Shown: piece by piece, positions 1 through 9,359 of the stretch
How the letters are laid out: every line of letters starts with the position of its first letter
Numbering within the stretch: position 1 is the stretch's first letter
NCBI RefSeq assembly: GCF_000233715.2
Contig: NC_021184.1
Coordinates: 2,380,001-2,444,000, forward strand
Direction: 5' to 3'
Origin: Desulfoscipio gibsoniae DSM 7213
Lineage (GTDB): Bacteria > Bacillota > Desulfotomaculia > Desulfotomaculales > Desulfallaceae
DNA length: 64,000 nt
Notes under the pieces: model-generated
Seen by the model: the letters and a program-made list of their open reading frames with translations, nothing else
What the model was told of the DNA's origin: nothing
Databases searched by the model: none
Made by a program: the position numbers and the translations under genes

Positions 1-1072
1 CCACATCCGCATCCTTCCCCGTTGCGATACTGCCGATTCGGTCTTCCAACCCCAGCACCCTGGCCGCACCAATGGTAATAGCACCCAGCGCCTGCTCCTC
101 GGACAGTCCCCCGCGGGTAGTTAGCCCGGCAGAGATCGGTAAATATTGTATGGGCACTACCGGATGGTCGGTCATAATAGCAAAGCTTACACCCTGGCGA
201 GCTAATGCGGCCGCGGTTTTTAGTGATCGGCCCATTAGCTCTACTTTGGACCGGTTAATCAGCACCGGACCAACTACTGCCGGCACACCCGCTGCGGCCA
301 ACCTATCCGCAACCAGGTGACCCTCAGTGCAGTGTTCAATAACCAGGCGCAGGTTAAACTCATGCCCAATGCGCAGCGCAGTCATAATGTCATCCGCCCG
401 GTGGGCATGCACCCGCAAGGGTATTTCCCGGCACAGCACGCGCGCCACGGACTCCATCTTTAAATCCCGCTCCGGCGGATCTGCCTCCCCTCGACGAGCC
501 CGGGCCTGTTTTTCCAGGTACTGCAGGCCGCGTGCCAGTGCATCTCGTAATAAGGCAGCGGAGGCCATTCGGGTAACTGGAGTCTTTTTATTAGGTCCAT
601 ATACACGCTTGGGGTTTTCCCCCAGCGCAGCCTTTAGGCCTACGGGACAACAAATCACCATATCATCCACAACAGTGCCACAGGTCTTCATAGCCACCAT
701 TTCTCCGCCCAGTATATTGGCACTGCCGGGACCGGTAACCACGGTGGTTATCCCGGCTGCCAGCGCATCTTGAAAACCCATGTCCATAGGGTTGATAGCA
801 TCTATAGCCCGCAGGTGCGGCGTAATTGGGTCGGTAGTTTCATTTAAGTCATCCCCTTCTTCGAATATTTCCTCCAGTATGCCCAGGTGGGTGTGCGCAT
901 CAATAAAACCAGGCATGACTATCATGCCCGCTGCATCATATATATCAGCCCCGGAAGGGACAGCCATATTTTCTCCAACAGCGGCTATTTTTCCATTTTC
1001 AAAAAGCACAGTTCCCCGCGGTACACGTGCACCATGCATGGTCCAAATTTCGCCGTTTACTATGGCTTGCAT
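1..1072 (-). CDS. Amidohydrolase family protein (imidazolonepropionase-like), 3'-truncated by window edge
   Basis: A frame open from ATG at 1072 to the window edge encodes about 357 residues of a metal-dependent amidohydrolase, so only the last part of the C-terminus is missing. Metal-site signatures appear in family order: an HTH motif at residues 60-62 after MPGFID, a lysine in a CPVGLKAALGENPK segment, then HAH, IEHC and MTDH segments. The start is supported by GGAG at 1081-1084, eight bases upstream. The family includes hydrolases of cyclic amides; the substrate cannot be assigned here. The gene precedes the gatase-like hydrolase on the same strand order but is separated from it by about 70 bases. 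Confidence 0.85.
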   Translation of the reverse strand, partial: MQAIVNGEIWTMHGARVPRGTVLFENGKIAAVGENMAVPSGADIYDAAGMIVMPGFIDAHTHLGILEEIFEEGDDLNETTDPITPHLRAIDAINPMDMGFQDALAAGITTVVTGPGSANILGGEMVAMKTCGTVVDDMVICCPVGLKAALGENPKRVYGPNKKTPVTRMASAALLRDALARGLQYLEKQARARRGEADPPERDLKMESVARVLCREIPLRVHAHRADDIMTALRIGHEFNLRLVIEHCTEGHLVADRLAAAGVPAVVGPVLINRSKVELMGRSLKTAAALARQGVSFAIMTDHPVVPIQYLPISAGLTTRGGLSEEQALGAITIGAARVLGLEDRIGSIATGKDADV

Positions 1073-1142
1073 TTAATCATCTCCAAATTCAACTGTTGGT
1101 ATAATGTTTGTAACATATAGTGGTGTTTTTCTACAGCAGCTA

Positions 1143-1886
1143 TTATATATCCTTTAAAAATAAGGACTTTTTGCTCGACAAAAAACGGGTGCATGCTTCA
1201 ATAAAAGCTTTAAAAATACTAAATATATGAGGATATTTAAAATACATGTTTTCAGGATGAAATTGCACCCCCAGCGCAAAAGTTTTATCGTCAGCGCATT
1301 CAATAGCCTCAACAACATTATCCCCGGCTATAGCCGATATTACCAAATTTTTGCCTAAATCATTAATCATTTGGTGATGAAATGAATTTACTCTAACGCT
1401 CTCCCTTTCCATTATGCCGTGCAGCATCGAACCCTTGACCAGTTTTATGTTGTGGGTGGCATACCAGCGCGGTGCCTGCTGCATGTGCTGCAGAGGGCGA
1501 TCAACCCGCAGGTTGAGGTCCTGGCAGACGCTCCCTCCGGCGGCCACATTTAGCACCTGCATACCCCTGCAGATACCTAAAATCGGCATTCCCTTCTTTA
1601 GTGCCAATTTAGTCAGCAATATTTCAAAACCATCCCGCAAAGGATCGATGCAACCATTTACCGGCAAAGGTTCTTCGCCAAAATAATAAGGATCAATATC
1701 ACCCCCGCCTGAGAGCAGTAAACCGTCCAGCCCGGCCAGTAAAGCGGCAACATGTTCCTCGCTATGGTGGGGTATAAAAAGCGGCACCCCACCAGCTGCC
1801 TGGACCGCCCCAGGATAGTCCTCCCCAATAATAAACTTTTTGGCCTCTGCATCATAACTACTTGTAATACCTATCAGTGGGTACAC
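1143..1886 (-). CDS. Gamma-glutamyl-gamma-aminobutyrate hydrolase-like class I glutamine amidotransferase (peptidase C26)
   Basis: This 247-residue protein has the whole C26/PuuD fold signature. It shows SGGGDIDP near residues 59-66, the nucleophile elbow GICRGMQ with Cys106, and GVQFHPE carrying His210 and Glu212, completing a Cys-His-Glu triad. Known members hydrolyse gamma-glutamyl amide bonds (gamma-Glu-GABA in PuuD). The start is GTG at 1886, chosen because a purine-rich AAGGGGG site lies about eight bases before it. No polyamine genes are nearby, so the natural substrate is open. It is a stand-alone hydrolase, not fused to a synthase. Confidence 0.88.
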   Translation of the reverse strand: MYPLIGITSSYDAEAKKFIIGEDYPGAVQAAGGVPLFIPHHSEEHVAALLAGLDGLLLSGGGDIDPYYFGEEPLPVNGCIDPLRDGFEILLTKLALKKGMPILGICRGMQVLNVAAGGSVCQDLNLRVDRPLQHMQQAPRWYATHNIKLVKGSMLHGIMERESVRVNSFHHQMINDLGKNLVISAIAGDNVVEAIECADDKTFALGVQFHPENMYFKYPHIFSIFKAFIEACTRFLSSKKSLFLKDI

Positions 1887-2035
1887 AAAATAAACCCCCT
1901 TCCCTTAATAAAATATATTTGTATGGGAGCAATTATTGCACATTATGTAATAAATAAAGCCGCCACCCTTTTAAGGCAACGGCTTTATTTATAGTATGTA
2001 TTAGTTTATATACCAAATTTTAAATATGTATGTAT

Positions 2036-2386
2036 TTAGATATCCACAAGGCCCAGACTTATTTCCACTGCCTGGTTAACTTTAACCATCATTTCACTGT
2101 GCAATGAAGTTACTTTTTCCAGCAGTCTGCTTTTGTCAATGGTACGTATCTGTTCCAAAAGTATTACCGAATTTTTGCCCAACCCGTCTCTTTCGGCCGG
2201 TAGTTCCACATGGGTGGGTAGTTTGGCTTTGGATATTTGGGAGGTAATCGCGGCAACTATAGTGGTTGGACTGTATTGATTGCCGATGTCGTTTTGTAAT
2301 ATTAATACTGGTCGCGTACCCCCCTGTTCCGACCCCACTACCGGGCTGAGGTCGGCATAATATATTTCACCACGGCGTATTTGCAT
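2036..2386 (-). CDS. ndoA: Type II toxin, MazF/PemK-family endoribonuclease EndoA
   Basis: A 116-residue MazF-fold mRNA interferase. It opens with [30 protein letters not shown], the conserved core of the family, and carries the TSQ and [16 protein letters not shown] segments typical of Bacillus EndoA/YdcE. EndoA cleaves single-stranded mRNA at a short motif when freed from its antitoxin. Its ATG overlaps the stop codon of the upstream antitoxin gene by one base, so the two are translationally coupled. In Bacilli this pair often follows alr; here it follows ilvN. Confidence 0.93.
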   Translation of the reverse strand: MQIRRGEIYYADLSPVVGSEQGGTRPVLILQNDIGNQYSPTTIVAAITSQISKAKLPTHVELPAERDGLGKNSVILLEQIRTIDKSRLLEKVTSLHSEMMVKVNQAVEISLGLVDI

Positions 2387-2664
2387 TATCGCTTGCCTCC
2401 CGCCACAGACTCGTCAAATGCCGGCGCCACCTCGGATTCCAGTCTGTACTGTTCAATGGCCAGGGCCAAATTTATGGTAGCCATTTCCACGTAACCTTTC
2501 TTCATTTGTTCCCTCAACATGCGACGTCTTCGCTCGGCTAGGTAAAGCTTCATGGCCTCCCGGACAAATTCGCTCCGGTTTTGTTTCTCAGCAGCTGCAA
2601 TACAATCTATCTCAGAAAGTAGATAATCCGGCAGGCTGATCATGATACGCTTTACTTGTGCCAC
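2386..2664 (-). CDS. Antitoxin EndoAI, ribbon-helix-helix family
   Basis: A 92-residue antitoxin paired with the downstream EndoA toxin. The N-terminal part, [35 protein letters not shown], is a CopG-type ribbon-helix-helix DNA-binding domain. The acidic C-terminal tail fits a toxin-binding arm. A longer frame reaches 2733, but the GTG at 2664 is preferred: GGGGG lies about eight bases upstream and the extra 23 residues look non-coding. The RHH domain is expected to bind the operon promoter and autoregulate, as in known EndoAI/MazE systems. Confidence 0.9.
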   Translation of the reverse strand: MAQVKRIMISLPDYLLSEIDCIAAAEKQNRSEFVREAMKLYLAERRRRMLREQMKKGYVEMATINLALAIEQYRLESEVAPAFDESVAGGKR

Positions 2665-2751
2665 CTGCAACAACCCCCAGTATACACAGTTTATATAAAA
2701 CAAATATAGATTATTATATACACAGATAGCCACCTTGTGTCAACACAAACC

Positions 2752-3249
2752 TTATTTTTCATCCTTTGCCGCCCGGGGTTGACGAGATAGAGCAATTTTC
2801 CCGGTGCGCACCATTTCAACAATGCCCTGGTGTTCCAGTACGTGTGTAAAGGCGCTGATTTTCTGCTCATCACCAATAATCTGGATAACCATCGTTTCTT
2901 TGCCTACGTCAACAATATTAGCCCGGAATATTTCCACTATATCCACGATATCTCTGCGTTTTTCCGGGTTCGCCTGAACCTTTATCAGAGCCAGTTCCCT
3001 TTCTATGGAGTCGCGGTCTTCCAGCTTGGTGATTTTAATCACATCCACCAACTTGGAGAGCTGATGGATAACCTGCTCCAGCTCGCGCTCGTCCCCATTA
3101 ACTACAACAGTAATTCTGGTAATATCAGGTTCTTCAGTATAGCCGGCAGCAATACTTTCAATATTAAATACCCGTCTACTCAACAATCCCGCTATACGAG
3201 CCAAAACGCCCGGCTTATTGATAACAAGCACACCCAGGGTATGTGTCAT
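2752..3249 (-). CDS. ilvN: Acetolactate synthase small (regulatory) subunit
   Basis: A 165-residue IlvN/IlvH protein with an N-terminal ACT domain (THTLGVLVINKPGVLARIAGLLSRR) and a second C-terminal regulatory domain, the usual length for the family. The subunit activates the catalytic IlvB subunit and confers valine feedback inhibition in branched-chain amino acid synthesis. The ATG is preceded by AGGAGG. The gene is an orphan here: no ilvB or ilvC is next to it. Upstream is a 440-base gap, then glnA; downstream is the toxin-antitoxin pair. Confidence 0.95.
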   Translation of the reverse strand: MTHTLGVLVINKPGVLARIAGLLSRRVFNIESIAAGYTEEPDITRITVVVNGDERELEQVIHQLSKLVDVIKITKLEDRDSIERELALIKVQANPEKRRDIVDIVEIFRANIVDVGKETMVIQIIGDEQKISAFTHVLEHQGIVEMVRTGKIALSRQPRAAKDEK

Positions 3250-3688
3250 AAGAAATCCCTCCTAGTTTATTAATTGGATTGTTCATAAAAACATTGCTAT
3301 AGAATGGCCACTCAAATGTCTTCTTTTTACTTTAATTTTCAAAAACATAATTCAAGCTATACTAGATATACAAAGTGATTCTGCTGTAAATATCGAACGA
3401 CCTTCCAAAGGCTTGATAAGTGGTACTAAATGCTAATGTCTTTTACTGGTCGTTTATCCAATGCCCGATCAATAAGGATATTTTAACACAAGTAAACGGG
3501 CTACCCAAATATATTTTGGCCAAAAGTTAAAAGATCCACAAAACAAGGCCAATTAAGCAGCCACCTGTTTTGTGGATCTATGGGCACTAATTCATATGAA
3601 GGTACCTGGCGCAGGCGCATCCCCGCCGTATAATTTTGATAAGCTTAAATTTCCTGTAAAACTCCGACACTTAAAGCTGTACTTTAAA
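3250..3688. other. Intergenic space between glnA and ilvN with a 14-bp inverted repeat
   Basis: No gene is visible in these 439 bases. The one structured element is a perfect 14-bp inverted repeat, 3532-3545 against 3566-3579, with a 20-base loop and no T-tract on either side. It is therefore not a classical terminator. The ilvN promoter should lie in the AT-rich part before 3400, but no convincing hexamer pair was seen. Confidence 0.5.
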
Positions 3689-5020
3689 TTAAAATTTGGT
3701 AAGGTATTGACCTAGTTCCCAGGAGTGTACCTGTAGCCGATAGCTGTCCCACTCAATGCGCTTGGCTTCCAAAAAACGCTGCAATACGTGCGGACCAAGG
3801 GCATCCATAATTACCGGGTCGATGGACAGTTGATACAGGGCGTCCCTCAAACTTTCGGGGAGTATATCTATTCCCAGCTCATCACGCTCCTGCGGAGTGA
3901 GTTCGTATATATTGCGGTCACATGGCGTGGGCGGTTCAATCTTATTTTTTATCCCATCGAGTCCCGCCCTTAGGCATACCGCCAGAGCCAGGTAGGGATT
4001 GCAGGACGGGTCCGGGCTGCGTAACTCTATACGGGTGGATTGATCCCGTTTGGCTGGCACCCTGATCAACGGGCTACGGTTGCGGTAGGACCAAGCTATG
4101 TAAACAGGTGCCTCATAGCCTGAGACCAACCTTTTATAAGAATTTACTGTAGGATTGATAATAGCGGTAATGGCTGGAACATGCCGCATCAGACCCCCGA
4201 TATAATGCAGGCAATCCTGGCTGAGCTGGTTTGACGTACTGGGATCGTAAAAGGCATTAGCACCATCTTTCATCAATGACTGGTTTAAGTGCATGCCCGA
4301 TCCGGCAATGCCAAAAACAGGCTTGGGCATAAAAGTGGCATGTAGCCCGTGCCGCTGGGCAATGGTACGCACTACAAACTTAAAGGTCACCACTTTATCA
4401 GCGATGTCAAGGGCATCGGAGTATTTAAAGTCAATTTCGTGCTGTCCGGGTGCCACCTCATGGTGGGAAGCTTCAATTTCGAAACCCATTTGCTGCAGCG
4501 TAAGCACCATATCCCGGCGGGCGTTCTCGCCTAAATCCACCGGGGTCATATCGAAATATCCGGCACGGTCGTGGGTTACAGTGGTGGGTTTACCTTCCTC
4601 ATCAACGTGAAACAGAAAGAACTCAGCCTCGGGACCAACGTTCATGGAGTAGCCCATTTCTTCCGCTTCGGCGATGGCCCGGCGCAAAACATGGCGCGGG
4701 TCGCCTATGAAGGGGGTGCCGTCTGAATTATAGATATCGCAGATTAGCCTGGCCACCGCACCATCCCGAGGTTTCCAGGGAAATATAACGAATGTGGACG
4801 GGTCGGGGTGCAGGTACATATCGGATTCTTCTATGCGCACAAAACCTTCTATAGATGAACCATCAAACATAAGCTCATTATTTAGGGCCTTATCTAGTTG
4901 TTCTACGGTGATGGAAACGTTTTTAAGCACCCCAAAAATATCAGTAAACTGTAAGCGCACAAATTTAACACCGTAATCTCTAGCCATAGTACGCACGTCA
5001 TCACTGGTAAGTACAGGCAC
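3689..5020 (-). CDS. glnA: Glutamine synthetase type I
   Basis: A 443-residue GlnA that makes glutamine from glutamate, ammonia and ATP. The beta-grasp domain carries [20 protein letters not shown]. Catalytic-core motifs include [34 protein letters not shown] and [10 protein letters not shown]. Length and sequence fit the short Firmicute GSI-alpha class. The start is GTG at 5020 with AAGGAGAGG upstream. It lies just downstream of an ANTAR regulator on the same strand, with an ANTAR-type hairpin/terminator leader between them (5082-5162). A second, very similar copy is at 28.4 kb; the two may serve different ammonia levels or compensate for each other (inference). Confidence 0.97.
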   Translation of the reverse strand: MPVLTSDDVRTMARDYGVKFVRLQFTDIFGVLKNVSITVEQLDKALNNELMFDGSSIEGFVRIEESDMYLHPDPSTFVIFPWKPRDGAVARLICDIYNSDGTPFIGDPRHVLRRAIAEAEEMGYSMNVGPEAEFFLFHVDEEGKPTTVTHDRAGYFDMTPVDLGENARRDMVLTLQQMGFEIEASHHEVAPGQHEIDFKYSDALDIADKVVTFKFVVRTIAQRHGLHATFMPKPVFGIAGSGMHLNQSLMKDGANAFYDPSTSNQLSQDCLHYIGGLMRHVPAITAIINPTVNSYKRLVSGYEAPVYIAWSYRNRSPLIRVPAKRDQSTRIELRSPDPSCNPYLALAVCLRAGLDGIKNKIEPPTPCDRNIYELTPQERDELGIDILPESLRDALYQLSIDPVIMDALGPHVLQRFLEAKRIEWDSYRLQVHSWELGQYLTKF

Positions 5021-5081
5021 GCTAAGTCACACCTCTCCTTGTTAGCTAAGAGGCACAATGGTTATTGCAGTAAATTTTACG

Positions 5082-5162
5082 AAAAAAAGCCCACACTGGC
5101 AGAATATGCATTTAACTGCCAGGTAGGCCTCATTGCCCTTATTTATGATACGCCATTGTACC
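5082..5162 (-). promoter_or_regulatory. ANTAR-type antitermination leader of glnA (two hexaloop hairpins plus terminator)
   Basis: Read on the minus strand, hairpin P1 (5162-5147) is a five-pair stem closing the hexaloop AATGGC. After eight bases, P2 (5138-5125) is a four-pair stem (one G-U) closing AATGAG. Both loops have A at position 1 and G at position 4, the known signature of ANTAR-protein targets. The right arm of P2 is the left end of an intrinsic terminator (5128-5089, about 13 bp with one bulge, then seven T's at 5088-5082). P2 and the terminator are therefore mutually exclusive. The ANTAR regulator is encoded immediately upstream. Confidence 0.85.
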
Positions 5163-5247
5163 TTAAATTATTTTATTTTAACCTTAATATTATCCAATTA
5201 CTATTCTATAGTATAGCATAAGTCTACTAAAAAGCCAGTATTTTTTA

Positions 5248-5832
5248 TTATATGTTTAAAGAATGGGCCATTATCACCGCCTCAGCCACCAGCCGTATAT
5301 TCACCCTCTTATTCATGCTCTGGCGCTGCATGCGCTTAAAAGCTTCGGCTTCAGTCAGGCCCTGGGTTTCCATTAAAATACCTTTGGCCCGCTCCACAAT
5401 TTTTCTAGTCTCCAGTGTTTCCTGCAAATCCTTAATTTTTTGTTCAAGAGCGGTAATCTCCTGATAATTCGCCAGGGCCAACTCCACTGCCGGCAACAAT
5501 GATGCTTCCCCCACAGGCTTGATTAGTAATGCAAATACCCTGGCTTCTTTGGCCTTTTCCAGTATCCCGTGCTGGTCGGATGAACTAGTGGCAATCACCG
5601 GGGCCAGTTTATCCTCGTGTACTATTTTGGCCACCTGCAGCCCGTCCATACCACCGGGCAAGGCAGCATCTATAATTAGCAAATCGGGCTCCCGGCTGCG
5701 CACCAGTTTTATAGCGCTCAGACCATCACCGGCCTCTCCCACTACCCAGTGGCCATACTTTGTGAGCATAGACTTTACGTTCTTGCGCCATACACTATCA
5801 GCATCTACCAATATTACCCTGTTTTCACCCAT
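5248..5832 (-). CDS. ANTAR-domain response regulator (RNA-binding antiterminator)
   Basis: A 194-residue two-domain protein. A CheY-like receiver (residues 3-120) has acidic D10/D12, phospho-acceptor D55 and K105. A helical linker leads to an ANTAR domain (about 130-190) with the family core RKIVERAKGILMETQGLTEAEAFKRMQRQSM. ANTAR proteins bind paired hexaloop hairpins in nascent mRNA and stop terminator formation. A longer frame reaches 5922, but ATG 5832 has GGGGGCGGG upstream. It lies directly before glnA, and leaders of the right type precede four nitrogen loci in this window. No partner kinase is present here, so the input signal is unknown. Confidence 0.93.
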   Translation of the reverse strand: MGENRVILVDADSVWRKNVKSMLTKYGHWVVGEAGDGLSAIKLVRSREPDLLIIDAALPGGMDGLQVAKIVHEDKLAPVIATSSSDQHGILEKAKEARVFALLIKPVGEASLLPAVELALANYQEITALEQKIKDLQETLETRKIVERAKGILMETQGLTEAEAFKRMQRQSMNKRVNIRLVAEAVIMAHSLNI

Positions 5833-5855
5833 CGGAGCCCGCCCCCTGTATAACA

Positions 5856-5986
5856 AAATAAAAATGCCCGCGCAAGTATTATTATAACCTGCACAGGGCA
5901 ATCGTTGCCATCTAATGGACACATCATTGTATCCGTTATATTATTTTAAACTATGTTAATTATATCAATATGTTTTGGAAAAGCAA
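5856..5986 (-). promoter_or_regulatory. Promoter and terminator-bearing leader of the ANTAR regulator gene
   Basis: On the minus strand a TTGCTT box (5986-5981), 16-base spacer and TATAAT (5964-5959) form a good sigma-A promoter, identical in hexamers and spacing to the one before the GOGAT operon. About 60 bases downstream is a terminator-like hairpin (5900-5865, 12 bp with a bulge) followed by a T-rich run (5864-5856), all before the start codon. A small hairpin at 5909-5897 overlaps its left arm. That hairpin contains AACGAT, but the loop is not a clean hexaloop. Autoregulation is possible, not shown. Confidence 0.55.
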
Positions 5987-6121
5987 CGGTTTTTTTATTT
6001 CATCATATAAAATCTTATAATCTTCTTCTGTCCAGTAGTAGTTAAAAGCTAGGTTTTAAATTAAGATGCCTTCACTGGATAGCTACTTAAAATTAACTTC
6101 CATAATGAATTTAACCAAAGT

Positions 6122-7704
<1,583 letters not shown>

Positions 7705-7774
7705 CAATTAGTTAAAATTTTAGGAAATTATGTAGTTGTAATTTATTATTTTTGGAATGGCATTTCGAAAATAT

Positions 7775-7789
7775 TTTCTTATCGTGAAA
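7775..7789. promoter_or_regulatory. Candidate IclR operator between gdhA and iclR1
   Basis: TTTCTTATCGTGAAA differs at one position from the 15-bp site at 9223-9237 in front of the glutamate-synthase-like gene. A TTTC...GAAA dyad is typical of the AT-rich palindromes bound by IclR-family proteins, and two such regulators flank this region. It lies about 180 bases upstream of the first IclR gene. Confidence 0.45.
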
Positions 7790-7896
7790 TATATTATCAC
7801 AATGCAAAAAAAAAGAAAAGTTTTTTAGGTATATTAAAAGATAGTATACATAATACTTAAACGGTAACATGGATTATCTGAGCTGCTTTAAGTTCC

Positions 7897-7926
7897 TTGA
7901 CAACTCCTCCGTGTTATGTATACAAT
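7897..7926 (+). promoter_or_regulatory. Promoter of the first IclR gene
   Basis: TTGACA at 7897-7902 is followed after 16-18 bases by TATACAAT (7919-7926), a good sigma-A type promoter about 45 bases upstream of the start codon at 7971. Confidence 0.6.
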
Positions 7927-7970
7927 TTTAAAGGTTATAAGTATAACATGGGTAAGGAGATATGATTTAA

Positions 7971-8771
7971 ATGGCTAAACAAAATAATAATGGAGATGAT
8001 ACCAAAACAGTTCAAGCAGTGGAAAGAGCTTTACTTATATTGGAAACATTGGCCGAGGCTGGTGTTCCAATTACTATTACCGAAATAGCTCAAAAAACAA
8101 GCCTTACCCTGGGAACTACCCACCGGCTTTTATATACCATGATGCAAAGAGGTTTTGTGGAGCAAGATGCCGAAAACAGTAAGTACCGGCTGGGGATAAA
8201 AGCATTTCAAATAGGCATCGCAGCAACCTATTTCAAGGATTTGCGCTCTGTGGCCCGCCCGGTCATGGAAGACTTGCAGCAAAGGTATAATGAAACAGTT
8301 AATTTAGCCACTCTGGATGGTTCCGAGGTGGTATATGTGGATCAGGTGGAATCTACTAATATAGTGGTTGTCAGGATGTTTGCCCGCACAGGCAACCGCG
8401 GTCCTGCCCATTGCACAGGCTCAGGGAAAGTTTTACTCTCCAGTTTGCCCCAGGACAAGCTGGAGGATATGGCATATAACATGGAATTACGGAAGTTTTC
8501 CAATGAAACCATTACTGATCCTGAAATGCTTTTAAAAGAACTTAGCCGAGTTAAGCAGGATGGATATGCCCTGGACCTTGGGGAACGAGATGAAGGAGTA
8601 CGGTGCGTGGCGGCCCCAATTTATAATTTTAAAGGTCAGGTTGTGGCGGCACTGAGCATTTCAGGGCCCAGTATCCGCATTACCACACCGTTCATCAAAA
8701 ATGAACTGGTGGATGCCATAAAGAAGGCCGCTAAAACAATATCTATTCAGTTAGGACATAATGGGAATTAA
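7971..8771 (+). CDS. IclR-family transcriptional regulator (copy 1)
   Basis: A 266-residue IclR regulator. The N-terminal winged helix-turn-helix (about residues 13-75) contains VQAVERALLILETLAEAGVP and ITEIAQKTSLTLGTTHRLLYTM. The C-terminal GAF-like effector domain shows the family core GPAHCTGSGKVLLSSLP and GVRCVAAPIYNFKGQVVAALSISGP. ATG 7971 has AAGGAGATATG upstream. It is closely similar to the second IclR gene at 10985, and the two bracket the FMN glutamate-synthase-like gene. Effector unknown; a 2-oxo acid or amino acid is plausible from the neighbours (inference). Confidence 0.93.
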   Translation: MAKQNNNGDDTKTVQAVERALLILETLAEAGVPITITEIAQKTSLTLGTTHRLLYTMMQRGFVEQDAENSKYRLGIKAFQIGIAATYFKDLRSVARPVMEDLQQRYNETVNLATLDGSEVVYVDQVESTNIVVVRMFARTGNRGPAHCTGSGKVLLSSLPQDKLEDMAYNMELRKFSNETITDPEMLLKELSRVKQDGYALDLGERDEGVRCVAAPIYNFKGQVVAALSISGPSIRITTPFIKNELVDAIKKAAKTISIQLGHNGN

Positions 8772-8850
8772 TGGCATTTGTATACAAAGGCACTCCAATT
8801 GAACGTAGCTAATGGAAGGTTAAACATTTTTTGCAGTAATCCAATAAAAG

Positions 8851-8892
8851 AGAGAGCATAGGGCCGTTTTAAGGCTTAAGCTCTCTTTTTTG
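8851..8892 (+). terminator. Intrinsic terminator after iclR1
   Basis: AGAGAGC (8851-8857) pairs with GCTCTCT (8880-8886), followed by a T run to 8891. The loop has a possible inner GGCC/GGC pairing. It ends the transcript of the first IclR gene. Confidence 0.75.
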
Positions 8893-9145
8893 TTTGACGC
8901 ATTCTTTTGACAGTCAGTTAACTCTTTATAATCCTCATTTATTTTTTTAGCTTATATCTTTCCTCATTTACCAACTACACATCTCTTGATTTACAATTCA
9001 TTTGATCATGTTATCTATTTGTTCTCTTATCTAGTACGTATTATACATTACTTTCCTTTCCACTACCCGTTTGGTGCGCCGTTTTCCACTTGGTGAAATT
9101 CAATACCATTTATTTATGATTTAATTGCTTCTGTATACAAAATAC

Positions 9146-9162
9146 ATTTCACAATGTGAAAT
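9146..9162. promoter_or_regulatory. Palindromic operator A upstream of the GltB-like gene
   Basis: ATTTCACAATGTGAAAT is a perfect 8-1-8 palindrome about 85 bases upstream of the -35 box at 9248. It shares TTTCAC/GTGAAA half-sites with the other three sites of this promoter region. IclR binding is inferred. Confidence 0.6.
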
Positions 9163-9222
9163 ACAATAACTCTGCATCCTGTATGCAATATTCATGCATT
9201 TTGCGGGCTTTGCGCATAAATT

Positions 9223-9315
9223 TTTCATATCGTGAAAGCGGTTTCTATTGACTGACTAACTACTAAGAGCTAAAATGTTTTCAGATCAGTGAAATTTAAT
9301 TTCACAACATGGAAA
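9223..9315 (+). promoter_or_regulatory. Promoter of the GltB-like gene bracketed by palindromic operators
   Basis: TTGACT (9248-9253), a 17-base spacer and TAAAAT (9271-9276) form a near-consensus promoter. Immediately upstream is TTTCATATCGTGAAA (9223-9237). Just past the expected start site is a perfect 7-3-7 palindrome, GTGAAATTTAATTTCAC (9289-9305), overlapped by an imperfect TTTCACAACATGGAAA (9300-9315). Operators on both sides of a promoter suggest tight, possibly looping, control by one or both IclR proteins (inference). Confidence 0.65.
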
Positions 9316-9359
9316 AGTACAGCGATGTACACCAATAGACATAGGAGGTCTGATTATTA

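Noticed and set aside
2665-2733. 23-residue N-terminal extension of the antitoxin frame
   Set aside because: The GTG at 2664 has a good ribosome site, and the extension is rich in Tyr/Cys/Trp, unlike RHH antitoxin starts.
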